From: Pseudalkalibacillus sp052246725
Lineage (GTDB): Bacteria > Bacillota > Bacilli > Bacillales > Fictibacillaceae
Direction: 5' to 3' (one strand)
DNA: 64,000 nt
Assembly: GCA_052246725.1 (NCBI GenBank)
Contig: JBQQCL010000014.1
The notes under the pieces were generated by a model that was given only the letters and a program-made list of their open reading frames with translations, was not told where the DNA came from and did not search any database. The position numbers and the translations under genes are program-made. Positions 25,009-33,506 of this stretch are shown in pieces; the first letter of the stretch is position 1, and each line of letters starts with the position of its first letter.

Positions 25009-25782
25009 TCATTCTCCTTTAAACTGCGGCGGACGTTTTTCCCCAAAAGCGACAAGTGCTTCAACACGATCCTTCGTCGGAATCGTCACTTCATACGCTT
25101 TCGCTTCAAGATTGAGACCTGTCTCCAAGTCGACGTTCATGCCTTGCTTGATCGCATATTTTGCTTGCTTCAAGGCAATCGGACCATTCTTCAGCATTCT
25201 TTCTGCCCATTGTTCTGCAGTTTCAATCAATTTTTCAGAAGAAACCACTTCATTTACGATTCCATATTGCATCGCTTCATCTGAAGACAGCTTTTTCGCA
25301 GTCAGGATCAATTCCATCGCTTTTGCCTGTCCAATCAGGCGCGGCAGACGCTGAGTACCACCAGCACCAGGGATGATCGCCCATCCAAGCTCCGTCAAGC
25401 CCATTTTCGTATCGACCGCGATCCGGAAGTCACATGCCAATGCCAGCTCAAAACCTCCACCGAAGGCATAGCCGTTCATCGCTGCGATCGTAGGTTGTGG
25501 CAGCTTATCGACTGCTGTAAAAACGTCTCTTATTTTCGTGACGTTACGGCGCACTTCATTTTCAGTGAGGTTCTTCCGCTCTTTCAGATCAGCTCCAGCA
25601 CTGAATGCTTTCTCGCCTGCTCCAGTAAAAATGACGACTCGCGCTTCAGGATTATGATGGATCTCTTCAACGACTTCGCCTAATTTTTTCAATGTATCGT
25701 AGTTGAAGCAATTCAACACATCAGGTCGGTTCAGTGTCACATAGGCAATATGATTTTTTACTTCGTATAAGATCGATGACAT
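25009..25782 (-). CDS. Enoyl-CoA hydratase/isomerase (crotonase family)
   Basis: From the ATG at 25782 the protein has 257 residues; GGAGG precedes it and the family starts here. It has the oxyanion-hole segments FSAGADLKER and FGGGFELALACDF and the catalytic glutamate region LGWAIIPGAGGTQRL. It is the third crotonase of the island and is placed after the thiolase. It may serve general beta-oxidation of the C6 intermediate or replace the hydratase half of PaaZ. The exact step is open. Confidence 0.82.
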   Translation of the reverse strand: MSSILYEVKNHIAYVTLNRPDVLNCFNYDTLKKLGEVVEEIHHNPEARVVIFTGAGEKAFSAGADLKERKNLTENEVRRNVTKIRDVFTAVDKLPQPTIAAMNGYAFGGGFELALACDFRIAVDTKMGLTELGWAIIPGAGGTQRLPRLIGQAKAMELILTAKKLSSDEAMQYGIVNEVVSSEKLIETAEQWAERMLKNGPIALKQAKYAIKQGMNVDLETGLNLEAKAYEVTIPTKDRVEALVAFGEKRPPQFKGE

Positions 25783-25802
25783 TCTGATTCCTCCATCTAA
25801 AA

Positions 25803-27008
25803 TTAGTAATCGTAACCTTCGACGATAGCAGCGATTCCCTGGCCGACTCCGATACACATCGTCGCAAGGCCGTAACGGGTCTTCTGCTTACGCATTTCAT
25901 GGACCAATGTCGTTAAAATCCGTGCGCCGCTTGCCCCTAGAGGATGTCCATAAGCAATCGCTCCCCCATTTACATTGACACGGGATGGAGACAATTCAAG
26001 CTGGCGGATGCACTCCAACGATTGGGAAGCAAATGCTTCGTTCAATTCAACCAGACCAAGTTCGCTCGATGACAATCCTGCACGTTTCAATGCTTTACGA
26101 GAGGCATGGATTGGACCAAGGCCCATTACACGGGGCTCAAGCCCGGCAGTCGCCGATGTGATGTATTTTGCTAACGGCTTAAGACCATGTTCATCAGCTT
26201 TTTCTTTACTCATGAGCAATAATGCTGAAGCGCCATCGTTGATTCCAGAGGCGTTTCCAGCCGTGATCGTTCCATCCTTGAAAAGCGGTTTCAATGTTGA
26301 AAGCTTTTCAAGTGAACTGTTTGGACGTGGATGCTCATCGGTATCAACTACGATTTCGTTCCCTCTGCGGTCTTTATAGACGACAGGTACGATTTCATCC
26401 TTCAATCGTCCTTCTTCCATCGCTCGTTTTGCTTTCATCTGGCTTTCATAAGCGAATTGGTCTTGCTCTTCACGGCCAATGTTATAATCTTTTGCAACAT
26501 TTTCAGCTGTTTCAGGCATGCTGTCTGTTCCGTATTTTTCTTCTAAAGCCGGGTTCACGAATCTCCAGCCGATTGTCGTATCGAACATTTCACGGTTGCC
26601 ACGCGGGAATTCCACATCAGGTTTTCCCATGACAAACGGAGCACGCGTCATGCTTTCCGTTCCACCTGCGATGAAGATATCGCCTTCATCAGCCAGGATT
26701 GCACGTGCCGCATAACTTACCGCATCCAATCCTGATCCGCATAAGCGGTTGATTGTTGTCCCGCCAACTCCTACGGGAAGATCGGCAAGTAAGGCTGACA
26801 TTCTGGCGACATTCCGGTTTTCTTCCCCAGCCCCGTTTGCATTTCCGAAAACGACCTCTTCGATCTGTTCCTTCGGCATGTCCGGGTTACGCTCAAGCAA
26901 GGATTTGATCACGACGCTTCCGAGATCATCCGGACGGATATTTTTCAATGCCCCTTTATAGCGCCCGATCGGCGTTCTCACTGCATCAACGATAACAACT
27001 TCACGCAT
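25803..27008 (-). CDS. paaJ: Acetyl-CoA acyltransferase (thiolase), PaaJ/PcaF type
   Basis: The 401-residue thiolase has the acyl-carrying cysteine in NRLCGSGLDA (about 90), the GGAIAYGHPLGASGAR histidine loop and the CIGVGQG cysteine near the end. In phenylacetate degradation it cleaves 3-oxoadipyl-CoA and 3-oxo-dehydrosuberyl-CoA. I chose the ATG at 27008, preceded by AAGGGGG, nineteen codons inside the longest frame. It overlaps the preceding dehydrogenase gene by eight bases, so the two are coupled. Confidence 0.87.
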   Translation of the reverse strand: MREVVIVDAVRTPIGRYKGALKNIRPDDLGSVVIKSLLERNPDMPKEQIEEVVFGNANGAGEENRNVARMSALLADLPVGVGGTTINRLCGSGLDAVSYAARAILADEGDIFIAGGTESMTRAPFVMGKPDVEFPRGNREMFDTTIGWRFVNPALEEKYGTDSMPETAENVAKDYNIGREEQDQFAYESQMKAKRAMEEGRLKDEIVPVVYKDRRGNEIVVDTDEHPRPNSSLEKLSTLKPLFKDGTITAGNASGINDGASALLLMSKEKADEHGLKPLAKYITSATAGLEPRVMGLGPIHASRKALKRAGLSSSELGLVELNEAFASQSLECIRQLELSPSRVNVNGGAIAYGHPLGASGARILTTLVHEMRKQKTRYGLATMCIGVGQGIAAIVEGYDY

Positions 27009-27873
27009 TATCAGAACCCCCTTGCTCACGGTAATCATAGACACCAACGCCTGCTTTTTTACCAATACGACCAGCTTTCACGTATTTTACAAGCAGTGGG
27101 CATGGGCGATATTTTTCCCCTAATGTTTCATGTAAGTATTTCAAATTATTAAGTCGTGTATCTAAACCGACGAGATCGCCGAGTTCAAATGGCCCCATCG
27201 GATAGTTGAGTCCAAGCTTGATCGCCTTATCGATTTCTTCAGGAGAACCGACACCTTCTTGAAGCATATAGAAGGCTTCGTTTCCGACAAGCGCACTGAT
27301 CCGGCTCGTTACGAAGCCTGGGAATTCATTGACGGTGACCGTTTCTTTCCCCATTTTGACAGCGACTTCATTCGCTGCTTTAACCGTATCTTCTGCAGTA
27401 TCAAGCCCTTTGATGATTTCAATTAAAGGCATTTTGTGCACCGGATTGAAGAAGTGCATCGCAATGACTTTTCCAGGCCGGTTTGTAAAAGACGCGATCT
27501 CAGTCGGACTCATCGTGGATGTGTTCGTTGCAAAATAACAATGCTCAGGCGCATGCTGATCGATCGTCTCGAACACATTCCGCTTGATATCGATGTTTTC
27601 TGGAACCGCCTCAATCACCATATCGGAAATGGATACAGTTCCTTCCAGGTCGGATGAGTATGACATACGTTCCATACCTTCGTTCGCGGCTTCTTCACTT
27701 AGCTTGTTTCGTTGGACACCTTTTTCGAAAATCGCATTGATTTCGGTTTTCGCACTTTCTAACGCTTTTTCTGAAATATCAACCAGGGTTGTCTTAAATC
27801 CGCCGACAGCAGCGACATAAGCGATCCCTCTGCCCATGACACCGGATCCGATGACGGTAATATGTTTGATCAT
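27001..27873 (-). CDS. paaH: 3-hydroxyacyl-CoA dehydrogenase, PaaH-like
   Basis: From the ATG at 27873 the protein has 290 residues, the usual length for single-domain 3-hydroxybutyryl/adipyl-CoA dehydrogenases. It starts with the NAD site ITVIGSGVMGRGIAYVAA and has the catalytic region AMHFFNPVHKMPLIEII and FPGFVTSRI. The longest frame would add 48 residues, but those are encoded by a 51-bp-period repeat array, so the inner ATG with GGGAGTGG is right. It oxidises 3-hydroxyadipyl-CoA to 3-oxoadipyl-CoA and heads a paaH-paaJ-crotonase unit. Confidence 0.86.
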   Translation of the reverse strand: MIKHITVIGSGVMGRGIAYVAAVGGFKTTLVDISEKALESAKTEINAIFEKGVQRNKLSEEAANEGMERMSYSSDLEGTVSISDMVIEAVPENIDIKRNVFETIDQHAPEHCYFATNTSTMSPTEIASFTNRPGKVIAMHFFNPVHKMPLIEIIKGLDTAEDTVKAANEVAVKMGKETVTVNEFPGFVTSRISALVGNEAFYMLQEGVGSPEEIDKAIKLGLNYPMGPFELGDLVGLDTRLNNLKYLHETLGEKYRPCPLLVKYVKAGRIGKKAGVGVYDYREQGGSDNA

Positions 27874-27924
27874 GTCTCTCTTCCACTCCCTTGTAAGATG
27901 GGTATGTTTATGATTGAATGTTGT

Positions 27925-28022
27925 GATTTTGCTGCTTTGTTCACAAATAACGGCTGTGGTGTCCGTTAAAGTTACAGAAACAGCGATTTTGTCACAAATA
28001 ACAGCTCTGATGTCCATTAACT
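27925..28022. repeat. 51-bp-period repeat C (two units)
   Basis: TCACAAATAACGGCTG and TCACAAATAACAGCTC start at 27941 and 27992, exactly 51 bp apart, each followed by a TGTCC-TTAA tail. The same family at the same period occurs at 36771-36850. Confidence 0.8.
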
Positions 28023-28077
28023 GATAACTTTGCTGCGAATGTATTGCTGGCTCGCTTTTCCCGCGTCGCGATCAAAT

Positions 28078-28245
28078 GCAATAAAGAAAACTTGGCGAAA
28101 TCAAGACTTAGCGAAGATTGAGCCTTAGTTGCCCTTATGCCATGTGGCATAAAGAAAGCTTGGCTATGCCAAGCCTTGGCGCAGGCTGAGCCTTAGTTGC
28201 CCTTATATTGAAGAAAGTATTCCTACTTTCTTTAAATGTAAAGCT
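28078..28245. repeat. Repeat R2, two copies
   Basis: Copies begin AATAAAGAAAACTTGGCG near 28080 and ATAAAGAAAGCTTGGC near 28150. The second includes the hairpin AGCTTGGC-TAT-GCCAAGC and ends with the stem AAGAAAGTA-TTCC-TACTTTCTT. They fill the gap between paaH and the aldehyde dehydrogenase gene together with array C. Confidence 0.85.
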
Positions 28246-28249
28246 GAAG

Positions 28250-28278
28250 GCGAGCAGCCTGAAAAGGTGCTCGCCCCC
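28250..28278. other. Hairpin after the aldehyde dehydrogenase gene
   Basis: GGCGAGCA and TGCTCGCC pair around an eleven-base loop just beyond the stop. There is no good T run, so termination is uncertain. Confidence 0.4.
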
Positions 28279-28293
28279 ATTAGTTCATTAAGG

Positions 28294-29811
28294 TTACACT
28301 CCGAACGGATTCAACGGCTTGCCACCGACGTAAGAGATGACACTCTTCGTCTCAGTATACAAATCAAGCGTTTCGATACAAAGCTCTCTTCCGAATCCAG
28401 ATTGCTTGTATCCACCGAACGGCGTTCCTGGGAATGCTGAGAACGGTGAGTTGACCATGACCGTACCAGCCTTCAACTTAGTAGCGACACGGTTAGCACG
28501 AGCGTGATCCGTAGTCCAAATTGCAGCCGCAAGTCCGAATACTGTATCGTTTGCAAGCTTTAAGACTTCTTTTTCATCGCTATACTTCATGACAACGACA
28601 ACTGGTCCGAAGATCTCTTCTTGTGCAATTTTCATATCATTCGTTACGTTCGTGATGACAGTCGGCAAGTACCAGTGACCGTTTTCGAAACCTTCAACCT
28701 TCGCACGGCCTCCACCTACAAGTACTTTTGCACCTTGTTTTTCAGCTTCTTTTACATAACCATCGATCACTTCTACCTGGCTTTCACTGATGATCGAGCC
28801 AACATGGGTTCCTTGCTCAAGCGGGTTGCCAAGGGTAAGCTTCTTCGTTTTTTCAACGAACTTTTCCATGAACTCATCATAGACGTTTTCGTGTACGAAC
28901 AGACGAGAACGCGCTTCACATGATTGTCCTGTGTTATAGAAGATTCCGAATAGAGAGCCGTCTACAGCTGCATCCATGTTCGCATCTTCAAATACGATGT
29001 TCGGTGATTTACCGCCAAGCTCTAACGTTACGCGCTTCAACGTTTCAGAAGCTTTCGCCATGATGTCTTTTCCTGTACCCGTTTCACCTGTGAAAGCTAC
29101 TTTATCAACACCAGGGTGTTCAACAAGGTGATTTCCAACTGTAGAACCAGGTCCTGGCACAATGTTGACTACCCCTTCCGGAACACCTGCCTCATGGCAA
29201 ATTTCCGTTAAGATGATTGCAGTAAGAGGTGTCAAGCTTGCAGGCTTCAATACGATCGAGTTACCTGCAGCAATTGCAGGTGCTACCTTCCAAGAAGCCA
29301 TCATCATCGGATAGTTCCACGGGATGATTTGTGCACAGACACCGAGTGGTTCTTTCGTTTCTGTATTTGTAAAAGGTCCTGGCATGTTGTTCACATGTCC
29401 GCGGTGGCCAACAATTGCACCTGCATAGAATTCAAAGTTTTCAACAGCTTGCATGACTTGTCCTTGAGCTGCTGTCAATGACTTACCACTGTTCAATACC
29501 TCGAGCTCAACCAATTCATTGAAACGACTGCGCATGATTGAAGCAATTTTGTTCAATATACGAGCACGCTTTCCAACCGGATATTTCGGCCATTTTCCAT
29601 AATCGAATGCATTACGAGCTGCTTCAACTGCTTTGTCGACATCTTCAGTACCAGCCTTCGCCACTTTTGCTAGGGCTTCACCAGTTGCAGGATTGTAAGT
29701 AGTGAATGTTTCTCCAGAAACGCTATCAACTTGTTGTCCGTTGATGATCATTTTGTATGCTTCACGTTTCATTTCTGTTGCGACTTGTTGCTGTTCTTTA
29801 GTTGTACTCAT
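28294..29811 (-). CDS. NAD(P)-dependent aldehyde dehydrogenase of the paa island
   Basis: The 505-residue enzyme has the ALDH catalytic glutamate in LELGGKSPN and the nucleophilic cysteine in NTGQSCEARSR, plus FTGETGTGK. It is a stand-alone ALDH without a MaoC hydratase domain, unlike PaaZ. It could make phenylacetate from phenylacetaldehyde, or it could oxidise the semialdehyde made by ring opening, the job of the ALDH half of PaaZ. It is the last gene before a repeat-filled gap, 93 bases after paaG. Confidence 0.83.
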   Translation of the reverse strand: MSTTKEQQQVATEMKREAYKMIINGQQVDSVSGETFTTYNPATGEALAKVAKAGTEDVDKAVEAARNAFDYGKWPKYPVGKRARILNKIASIMRSRFNELVELEVLNSGKSLTAAQGQVMQAVENFEFYAGAIVGHRGHVNNMPGPFTNTETKEPLGVCAQIIPWNYPMMMASWKVAPAIAAGNSIVLKPASLTPLTAIILTEICHEAGVPEGVVNIVPGPGSTVGNHLVEHPGVDKVAFTGETGTGKDIMAKASETLKRVTLELGGKSPNIVFEDANMDAAVDGSLFGIFYNTGQSCEARSRLFVHENVYDEFMEKFVEKTKKLTLGNPLEQGTHVGSIISESQVEVIDGYVKEAEKQGAKVLVGGGRAKVEGFENGHWYLPTVITNVTNDMKIAQEEIFGPVVVVMKYSDEKEVLKLANDTVFGLAAAIWTTDHARANRVATKLKAGTVMVNSPFSAFPGTPFGGYKQSGFGRELCIETLDLYTETKSVISYVGGKPLNPFGV

Positions 29812-29904
29812 TGATCAGTCACTCCTTTAGTTGTAGTTGAGTAGTTGCATCGATCTGATGACTCGTCCAGCGCCAGTTCTTCACAGGCGCATCCACCTTT
29901 TTTT

Positions 29905-30678
29905 CTAGCAGCCTTTGAATACGGGCTTTCTTTTCTCCATGAAAGCTTGCACGCCCTCAGCGTGGTCTTCTGTCTGTCCTGCTGTACGCTGGGCATACGC
30001 TTCGTTTTCAAGCATTTCACTAAGATCTGCATCCCAGCTCTTCCTTAAATATCTTTTGATCAAGCCGATTGCTTTCGTCGGTTTCTGTGCAAGGTTTTCT
30101 GCAAATGCTGAAACCTCTTCTTCCCAACGATCAAGCGCAATGACTTTTGTTGCTAATCCCAATTCCTTAGCGTCCTCCGCAGAAACCTTTTCTCCCATAA
30201 CTGCAAGTTCAAGCGCTTTTGCATGACCTACTAATCTAGGAAGGTAAAAAAGGTTGCCTGAATCCGGTACAAGACCTACGTTTATGAAGGCTTCTATGAA
30301 ACTTGCTTTCTCAGACATAAGTCGGAAATCACAAGCGAGCGCAAGGCTCATACCGGCTCCTGCTGCAACACCATTTACAGCAGCAATGACCGGTTTCTCG
30401 AAGTTTGCAAGTTTTTCGACCATTGGATTATAGCGTTTCCGCAATATTTCAGCGTGATCCGTATCTTGTTTGACCCCCGCCAGGTCTTCCCCAGAACAAA
30501 ATGCTTTCCCGTTTCCTGTAATCACGAGGCAACGCACTTCGCCATCCTTTTCTGCTTCCTTCAACGCTTTTGTTATCTCTATATTCATCTGTTCTGTAAA
30601 AGCATTGAATTTATCCGGGCGGTTCAGTCGAAGCCAAGCGACATTGTTTTCTGTAACGTATTCGATCGTTTCATACAT
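29905..30678 (-). CDS. paaG: Crotonase-family epoxyphenylacetyl-CoA isomerase, PaaG-like
   Basis: The 257-residue protein shows FCSGEDLAGV and VAAGAGMSLALACDF (oxyanion hole) and an aspartate in VGLVPDSGNLFYLPRL at the position typical of PaaG rather than the glutamate of hydratases. PaaG converts the ring epoxide of phenylacetyl-CoA to oxepin-CoA and isomerises a later double bond. It lies fourteen bases after paaF. Confidence 0.82.
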   Translation of the reverse strand: MYETIEYVTENNVAWLRLNRPDKFNAFTEQMNIEITKALKEAEKDGEVRCLVITGNGKAFCSGEDLAGVKQDTDHAEILRKRYNPMVEKLANFEKPVIAAVNGVAAGAGMSLALACDFRLMSEKASFIEAFINVGLVPDSGNLFYLPRLVGHAKALELAVMGEKVSAEDAKELGLATKVIALDRWEEEVSAFAENLAQKPTKAIGLIKRYLRKSWDADLSEMLENEAYAQRTAGQTEDHAEGVQAFMEKRKPVFKGC

Positions 30679-30692
30679 ACCTAAACCGCTCC

Positions 30693-31469
30693 TTACTTTC
30701 CTTTGAATTGTGGTTTTCGTTTTTCAACAAAAGCCTTCATGCCTTCCTTCTGGTCTTCAGAAGCAAACAGCATGTAAAAGTTCTTCCGTTCAAATTGCAT
30801 CGCTTCATATACGGAATGATCAACGGACTTGTTGACTGATTCTTTTATCAACCGTACGGACAACGGTGCTTGTTTCGCAATTTTACGAGCCATTTTCAAT
30901 GCTTCTTCAAAAACGAGCTCAGGTGCTACCACTCGATTGACAACACCATTTTCATTCGCATACTTTGCGGTCATATACTCACCAAGCCATAACCACTCAA
31001 GTGCTTTTGCGCGCCCCATCAATTTCGTAAGGCGTACGGTCCCGCCTGCGCCTGGCATAACACCAAGGTTCACTTCAGGAAATCCGAATTGCGCGTTCTC
31101 ACCTGCGACAATCAAGTCACAGCTTAAGGCAAGTTCGAATGCCCCGCCAAGACAATAGCCGTTTACTGCAGCTATGATCGGTTTTTTAACCCAAGCTAGG
31201 CGATCCCATTCTGCGAATTGATTGAGGAGTTCCAGCGAAATCGCATCATCCTCCGCCATTTCAGCAATATCTGCTCCTGCGGCAAAGACTTTCGCGTTAC
31301 CAGTAACAATCATTACCGACACGCTATCATCACGGTCCCACTCCTCCATCGTTTGGAGGATTTCTGTGACCATTTTTCGATTCAAGGCATTCAATACTTT
31401 TGGACGGTTCAGTTGAATGACACCAACGCCATCTTCGGTCCAGGTTTGAATGGTCTCCTTATTACTCAC
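30693..31469 (-). CDS. paaF: Enoyl-CoA hydratase, PaaF-like
   Basis: Taking the GTG at 31469 gives 258 residues starting VSNKETIQTW; GAGGAAG lies six bases before it. A TTG six codons upstream is a weaker alternative. The protein has FAAGADIAEM, LGGAFELALSCDL and the glutamate in FPEVNLGVMPGAGGTVRL, the hydratase pattern. PaaF hydrates 2,3-dehydroadipyl-CoA. The start overlaps the EthD gene stop by eight bases, indicating coupling. Confidence 0.8.
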   Translation of the reverse strand: MSNKETIQTWTEDGVGVIQLNRPKVLNALNRKMVTEILQTMEEWDRDDSVSVMIVTGNAKVFAAGADIAEMAEDDAISLELLNQFAEWDRLAWVKKPIIAAVNGYCLGGAFELALSCDLIVAGENAQFGFPEVNLGVMPGAGGTVRLTKLMGRAKALEWLWLGEYMTAKYANENGVVNRVVAPELVFEEALKMARKIAKQAPLSVRLIKESVNKSVDHSVYEAMQFERKNFYMLFASEDQKEGMKAFVEKRKPQFKGK

Positions 31470-31770
31470 CGTCGACTTCCTCACCAATCATCAGTGTCAC
31501 CAAATCACCAGCAAATCCCATGAGGTCCTTTCCAGAAGCCTTAGCTTCGTCTGTTTTCATTGCAGCTTTCAATGCATCGTGGTCGTCGTAGTACATTTCA
31601 CAAAGCAGGTGATAATCACTAGCTCCCATCGGAGACCCGACGATTTTCGTCACCTCCATTTTACGAAGTCCGGGTATCTTAGCTGTAATCGGTGAATGTG
31701 TGTTGAAATAGTGCTCGTCAAATTCTTCTTTGTTTTCAGGATTCTTGTAAAGTGCGATCAATTTTACCAT
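31462..31770 (-). CDS. EthD-family small protein in the paa operon
   Basis: The 102-residue protein matches the EthD/dimeric alpha-beta barrel type (MVKLIALYKNPENKEEFDEHYFNTHSPI, with the HSPI motif, and MYYDDHDALKAAM). EthD proteins are needed by some oxygenase systems, but their chemistry is unclear. It lies inside the operon between paaD and paaF, overlapping paaF, so a role in ring epoxidation or disposal of a reactive oxepin or semialdehyde intermediate is reasonable inference. It is not part of the E. coli paa operon. Confidence 0.78.
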   Translation of the reverse strand: MVKLIALYKNPENKEEFDEHYFNTHSPITAKIPGLRKMEVTKIVGSPMGASDYHLLCEMYYDDHDALKAAMKTDEAKASGKDLMGFAGDLVTLMIGEEVDGE

Positions 31771-31787
31771 TATATATACACCCTTTC

Positions 31788-32297
31788 TTATTCGTCGCCT
31801 ATGTTGGCAACGGGTTTCATTGCTTCAAATGGATTTTTGCAGCTTCTGCAATAGAGAATGCAGCGGCACGCGGTCGGTCCAAAAAGATTTTCCATCGTCG
31901 TATATACCGAGCCGCAATACGGGCATGGGATTTCCCATGGTTCTCCTGGTGTGTGATTAGCCGGAGGAGGCGATATTCCGAATTCTTTCAGTTGTTCTTT
32001 TCCCTGGTCAGTGATCCGGTCCGTCGTCCAAATCGGTTTGGATAGAAAGGTTACTTCAACTTCAGAAATCCCTTCTACTTCGATGATGGCATTGCTGATA
32101 TCCCTTTTGATGATGTCGAGTGCAGGACATCCTGTGAAGGTAGGAAGCACACCCACTTTTGCCTTTGACCCTTCCACTTCGATACCTTCTACCATTCCGA
32201 GGTCCAAAATACTGACAGAGTCAATTTCAGGGTCCGTAACACCTTGGAGCACGTCATTAATCGTGTCTACCAATTGTTTCGATTCAATTCCGGTCAT
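31788..32297 (-). CDS. paaD: Phenylacetyl-CoA epoxidase assembly subunit PaaD
   Basis: From the ATG at 32297, preceded by GAGGAGG, the protein has 169 residues. It has a MIP18/DUF59 domain (VTDPEIDSVSILDLGMVEG, TGCPALD) and a C-terminal zinc-ribbon-like part with CPYCGS and CRCILYCRSC. PaaD is thought to help iron-centre assembly in the PaaABC epoxidase. The longest frame extends into paaC and is not the start. Confidence 0.85.
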   Translation of the reverse strand: MTGIESKQLVDTINDVLQGVTDPEIDSVSILDLGMVEGIEVEGSKAKVGVLPTFTGCPALDIIKRDISNAIIEVEGISEVEVTFLSKPIWTTDRITDQGKEQLKEFGISPPPANHTPGEPWEIPCPYCGSVYTTMENLFGPTACRCILYCRSCKNPFEAMKPVANIGDE

Positions 32298-32346
32298 CGT
32301 AATCCTCCTCTCAGGTTGAAATTTAGTTGTTTTGTAGTAATAGAAC

Positions 32347-33132
32347 CTACCAGCCAGCAGCTGGATTCGTCTCATAAACCTCAGATAGTGTAGATAATGC
32401 TTGATCGAGGTCCTCTGTATGTTCTCCCTGGCGGCCGTTTCCTTTTGTCATGCCAAGTTCGCCAGGTAATGGTGCACCGATTTGTTCGAATGTCTTTTCC
32501 ATATGTGCTAGCCATTTGTTGCGCATTTCCTCTTCACTCGCGATGTATCCTTTGCTTACCATTTCTTCAGCAAGGGGCCCTAGCGTAAGGACACCGTCCA
32601 TTTCGTTCCAGCATATTTCAATCGCTGCTGTCATACGCTTTTTCGCTTCATCTGTACTGGTCATCAATTGCTTGAACCAGGTTTCCCAATGCATCAAGTG
32701 ATATTGATGCTCGATCAGTGCTTTTGATGCAGCATCTGTAAGAGGTTCATAGCTTGATTGTTTCAAAGATTGCATGCGGATCTTTTTGTGGACGGAATAG
32801 AAATAGTTCCGTACAACCGCGAAAGCCCAGTCGAATTTCGGCTGTTCAAGGTACGTACCTTCTCCGTTCTTCTCTTCTAAAAGGACTGCGTTTCTGAATT
32901 TATCAGGTGTTCTCAAATGGGAGAGCTCATCCGCTTTCCCCTCACCTAATTCTTCAAGTAGACTGTAAAACTTCACCGCATGCCCCATCATGTCCTGGTT
33001 GATCGATGAATAGGCGACATCCTCTTCAATGTGTGGTGCAAGCCCGAGCCATTCTGAACCGCGATACGCTAAGATGAAATCATCATCTGCTAAGGAATAG
33101 AGCAGTTCCACTAGTGCTTTATCCTGTGCCAT
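32347..33132 (-). CDS. paaC: Phenylacetyl-CoA 1,2-epoxidase subunit PaaC
   Basis: The 261-residue protein belongs to the ferritin-like diiron family but serves as the structural partner of PaaA (LADDDFILAYRGSEWLGLAPHIEEDVAYSSINQDMMGHA). The ATG overlaps the paaB stop (TGATG) with GGAGG upstream. It is required for the epoxidase heterocomplex. Confidence 0.88.
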   Translation of the reverse strand: MAQDKALVELLYSLADDDFILAYRGSEWLGLAPHIEEDVAYSSINQDMMGHAVKFYSLLEELGEGKADELSHLRTPDKFRNAVLLEEKNGEGTYLEQPKFDWAFAVVRNYFYSVHKKIRMQSLKQSSYEPLTDAASKALIEHQYHLMHWETWFKQLMTSTDEAKKRMTAAIEICWNEMDGVLTLGPLAEEMVSKGYIASEEEMRNKWLAHMEKTFEQIGAPLPGELGMTKGNGRQGEHTEDLDQALSTLSEVYETNPAAGW

Positions 33133-33485
33133 CACTCTTTTCCTCCCTTGCTGTTGCTAAGTAAACTTTGTTCTGTGAATTGTTCCTGTTGATATTTACG
33201 CCATTTTTTCTTCAAATAGCCGTAACCTTTCGTTTCGCGGTATTCTTTATTATTCAGCCGCTTCAGCATTTCACGTTCTTCCTGGGTCATTGTACGGATG
33301 TTGTCTCTCTTTGCTACCCAGATGTCAGCTACAGGCTCACGGCGGAAGAAGTTTTCCCTTGCCATGATCAATGCCATTTCTTCATTTGGAGCTAGAAGAC
33401 TGAATTGATGTTGTAGTGGGCTTTTATCTGTTTTTTTACTGAATACTTCATACACACTGTAAAAACCGTCTTTTTCTTGGCTCAA
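33132..33485 (-). CDS. paaB: Phenylacetyl-CoA 1,2-epoxidase subunit PaaB
   Basis: The 117-residue protein shows the PaaB features YSVYEVFSKKTDKSPLQHQFSLLAPNEEMALIMARENFFRREPVADIWV. It bridges the PaaAC pairs in the epoxidase. GAGGGGAAACC lies upstream of the ATG. It is coupled to paaC by the stop/start overlap. Confidence 0.88.
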   Translation of the reverse strand: MSQEKDGFYSVYEVFSKKTDKSPLQHQFSLLAPNEEMALIMARENFFRREPVADIWVAKRDNIRTMTQEEREMLKRLNNKEYRETKGYGYLKKKWRKYQQEQFTEQSLLSNSKGGKE

Positions 33486-33506
33486 TGGTTTCCCCTCCTC
33501 GTCCGT

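Noticed and set aside
27874..28017. N-terminal extension of the PaaH-like protein
   Set aside because: These codons come from the 51-bp repeat array; family length and a ribosome site support the inner start.
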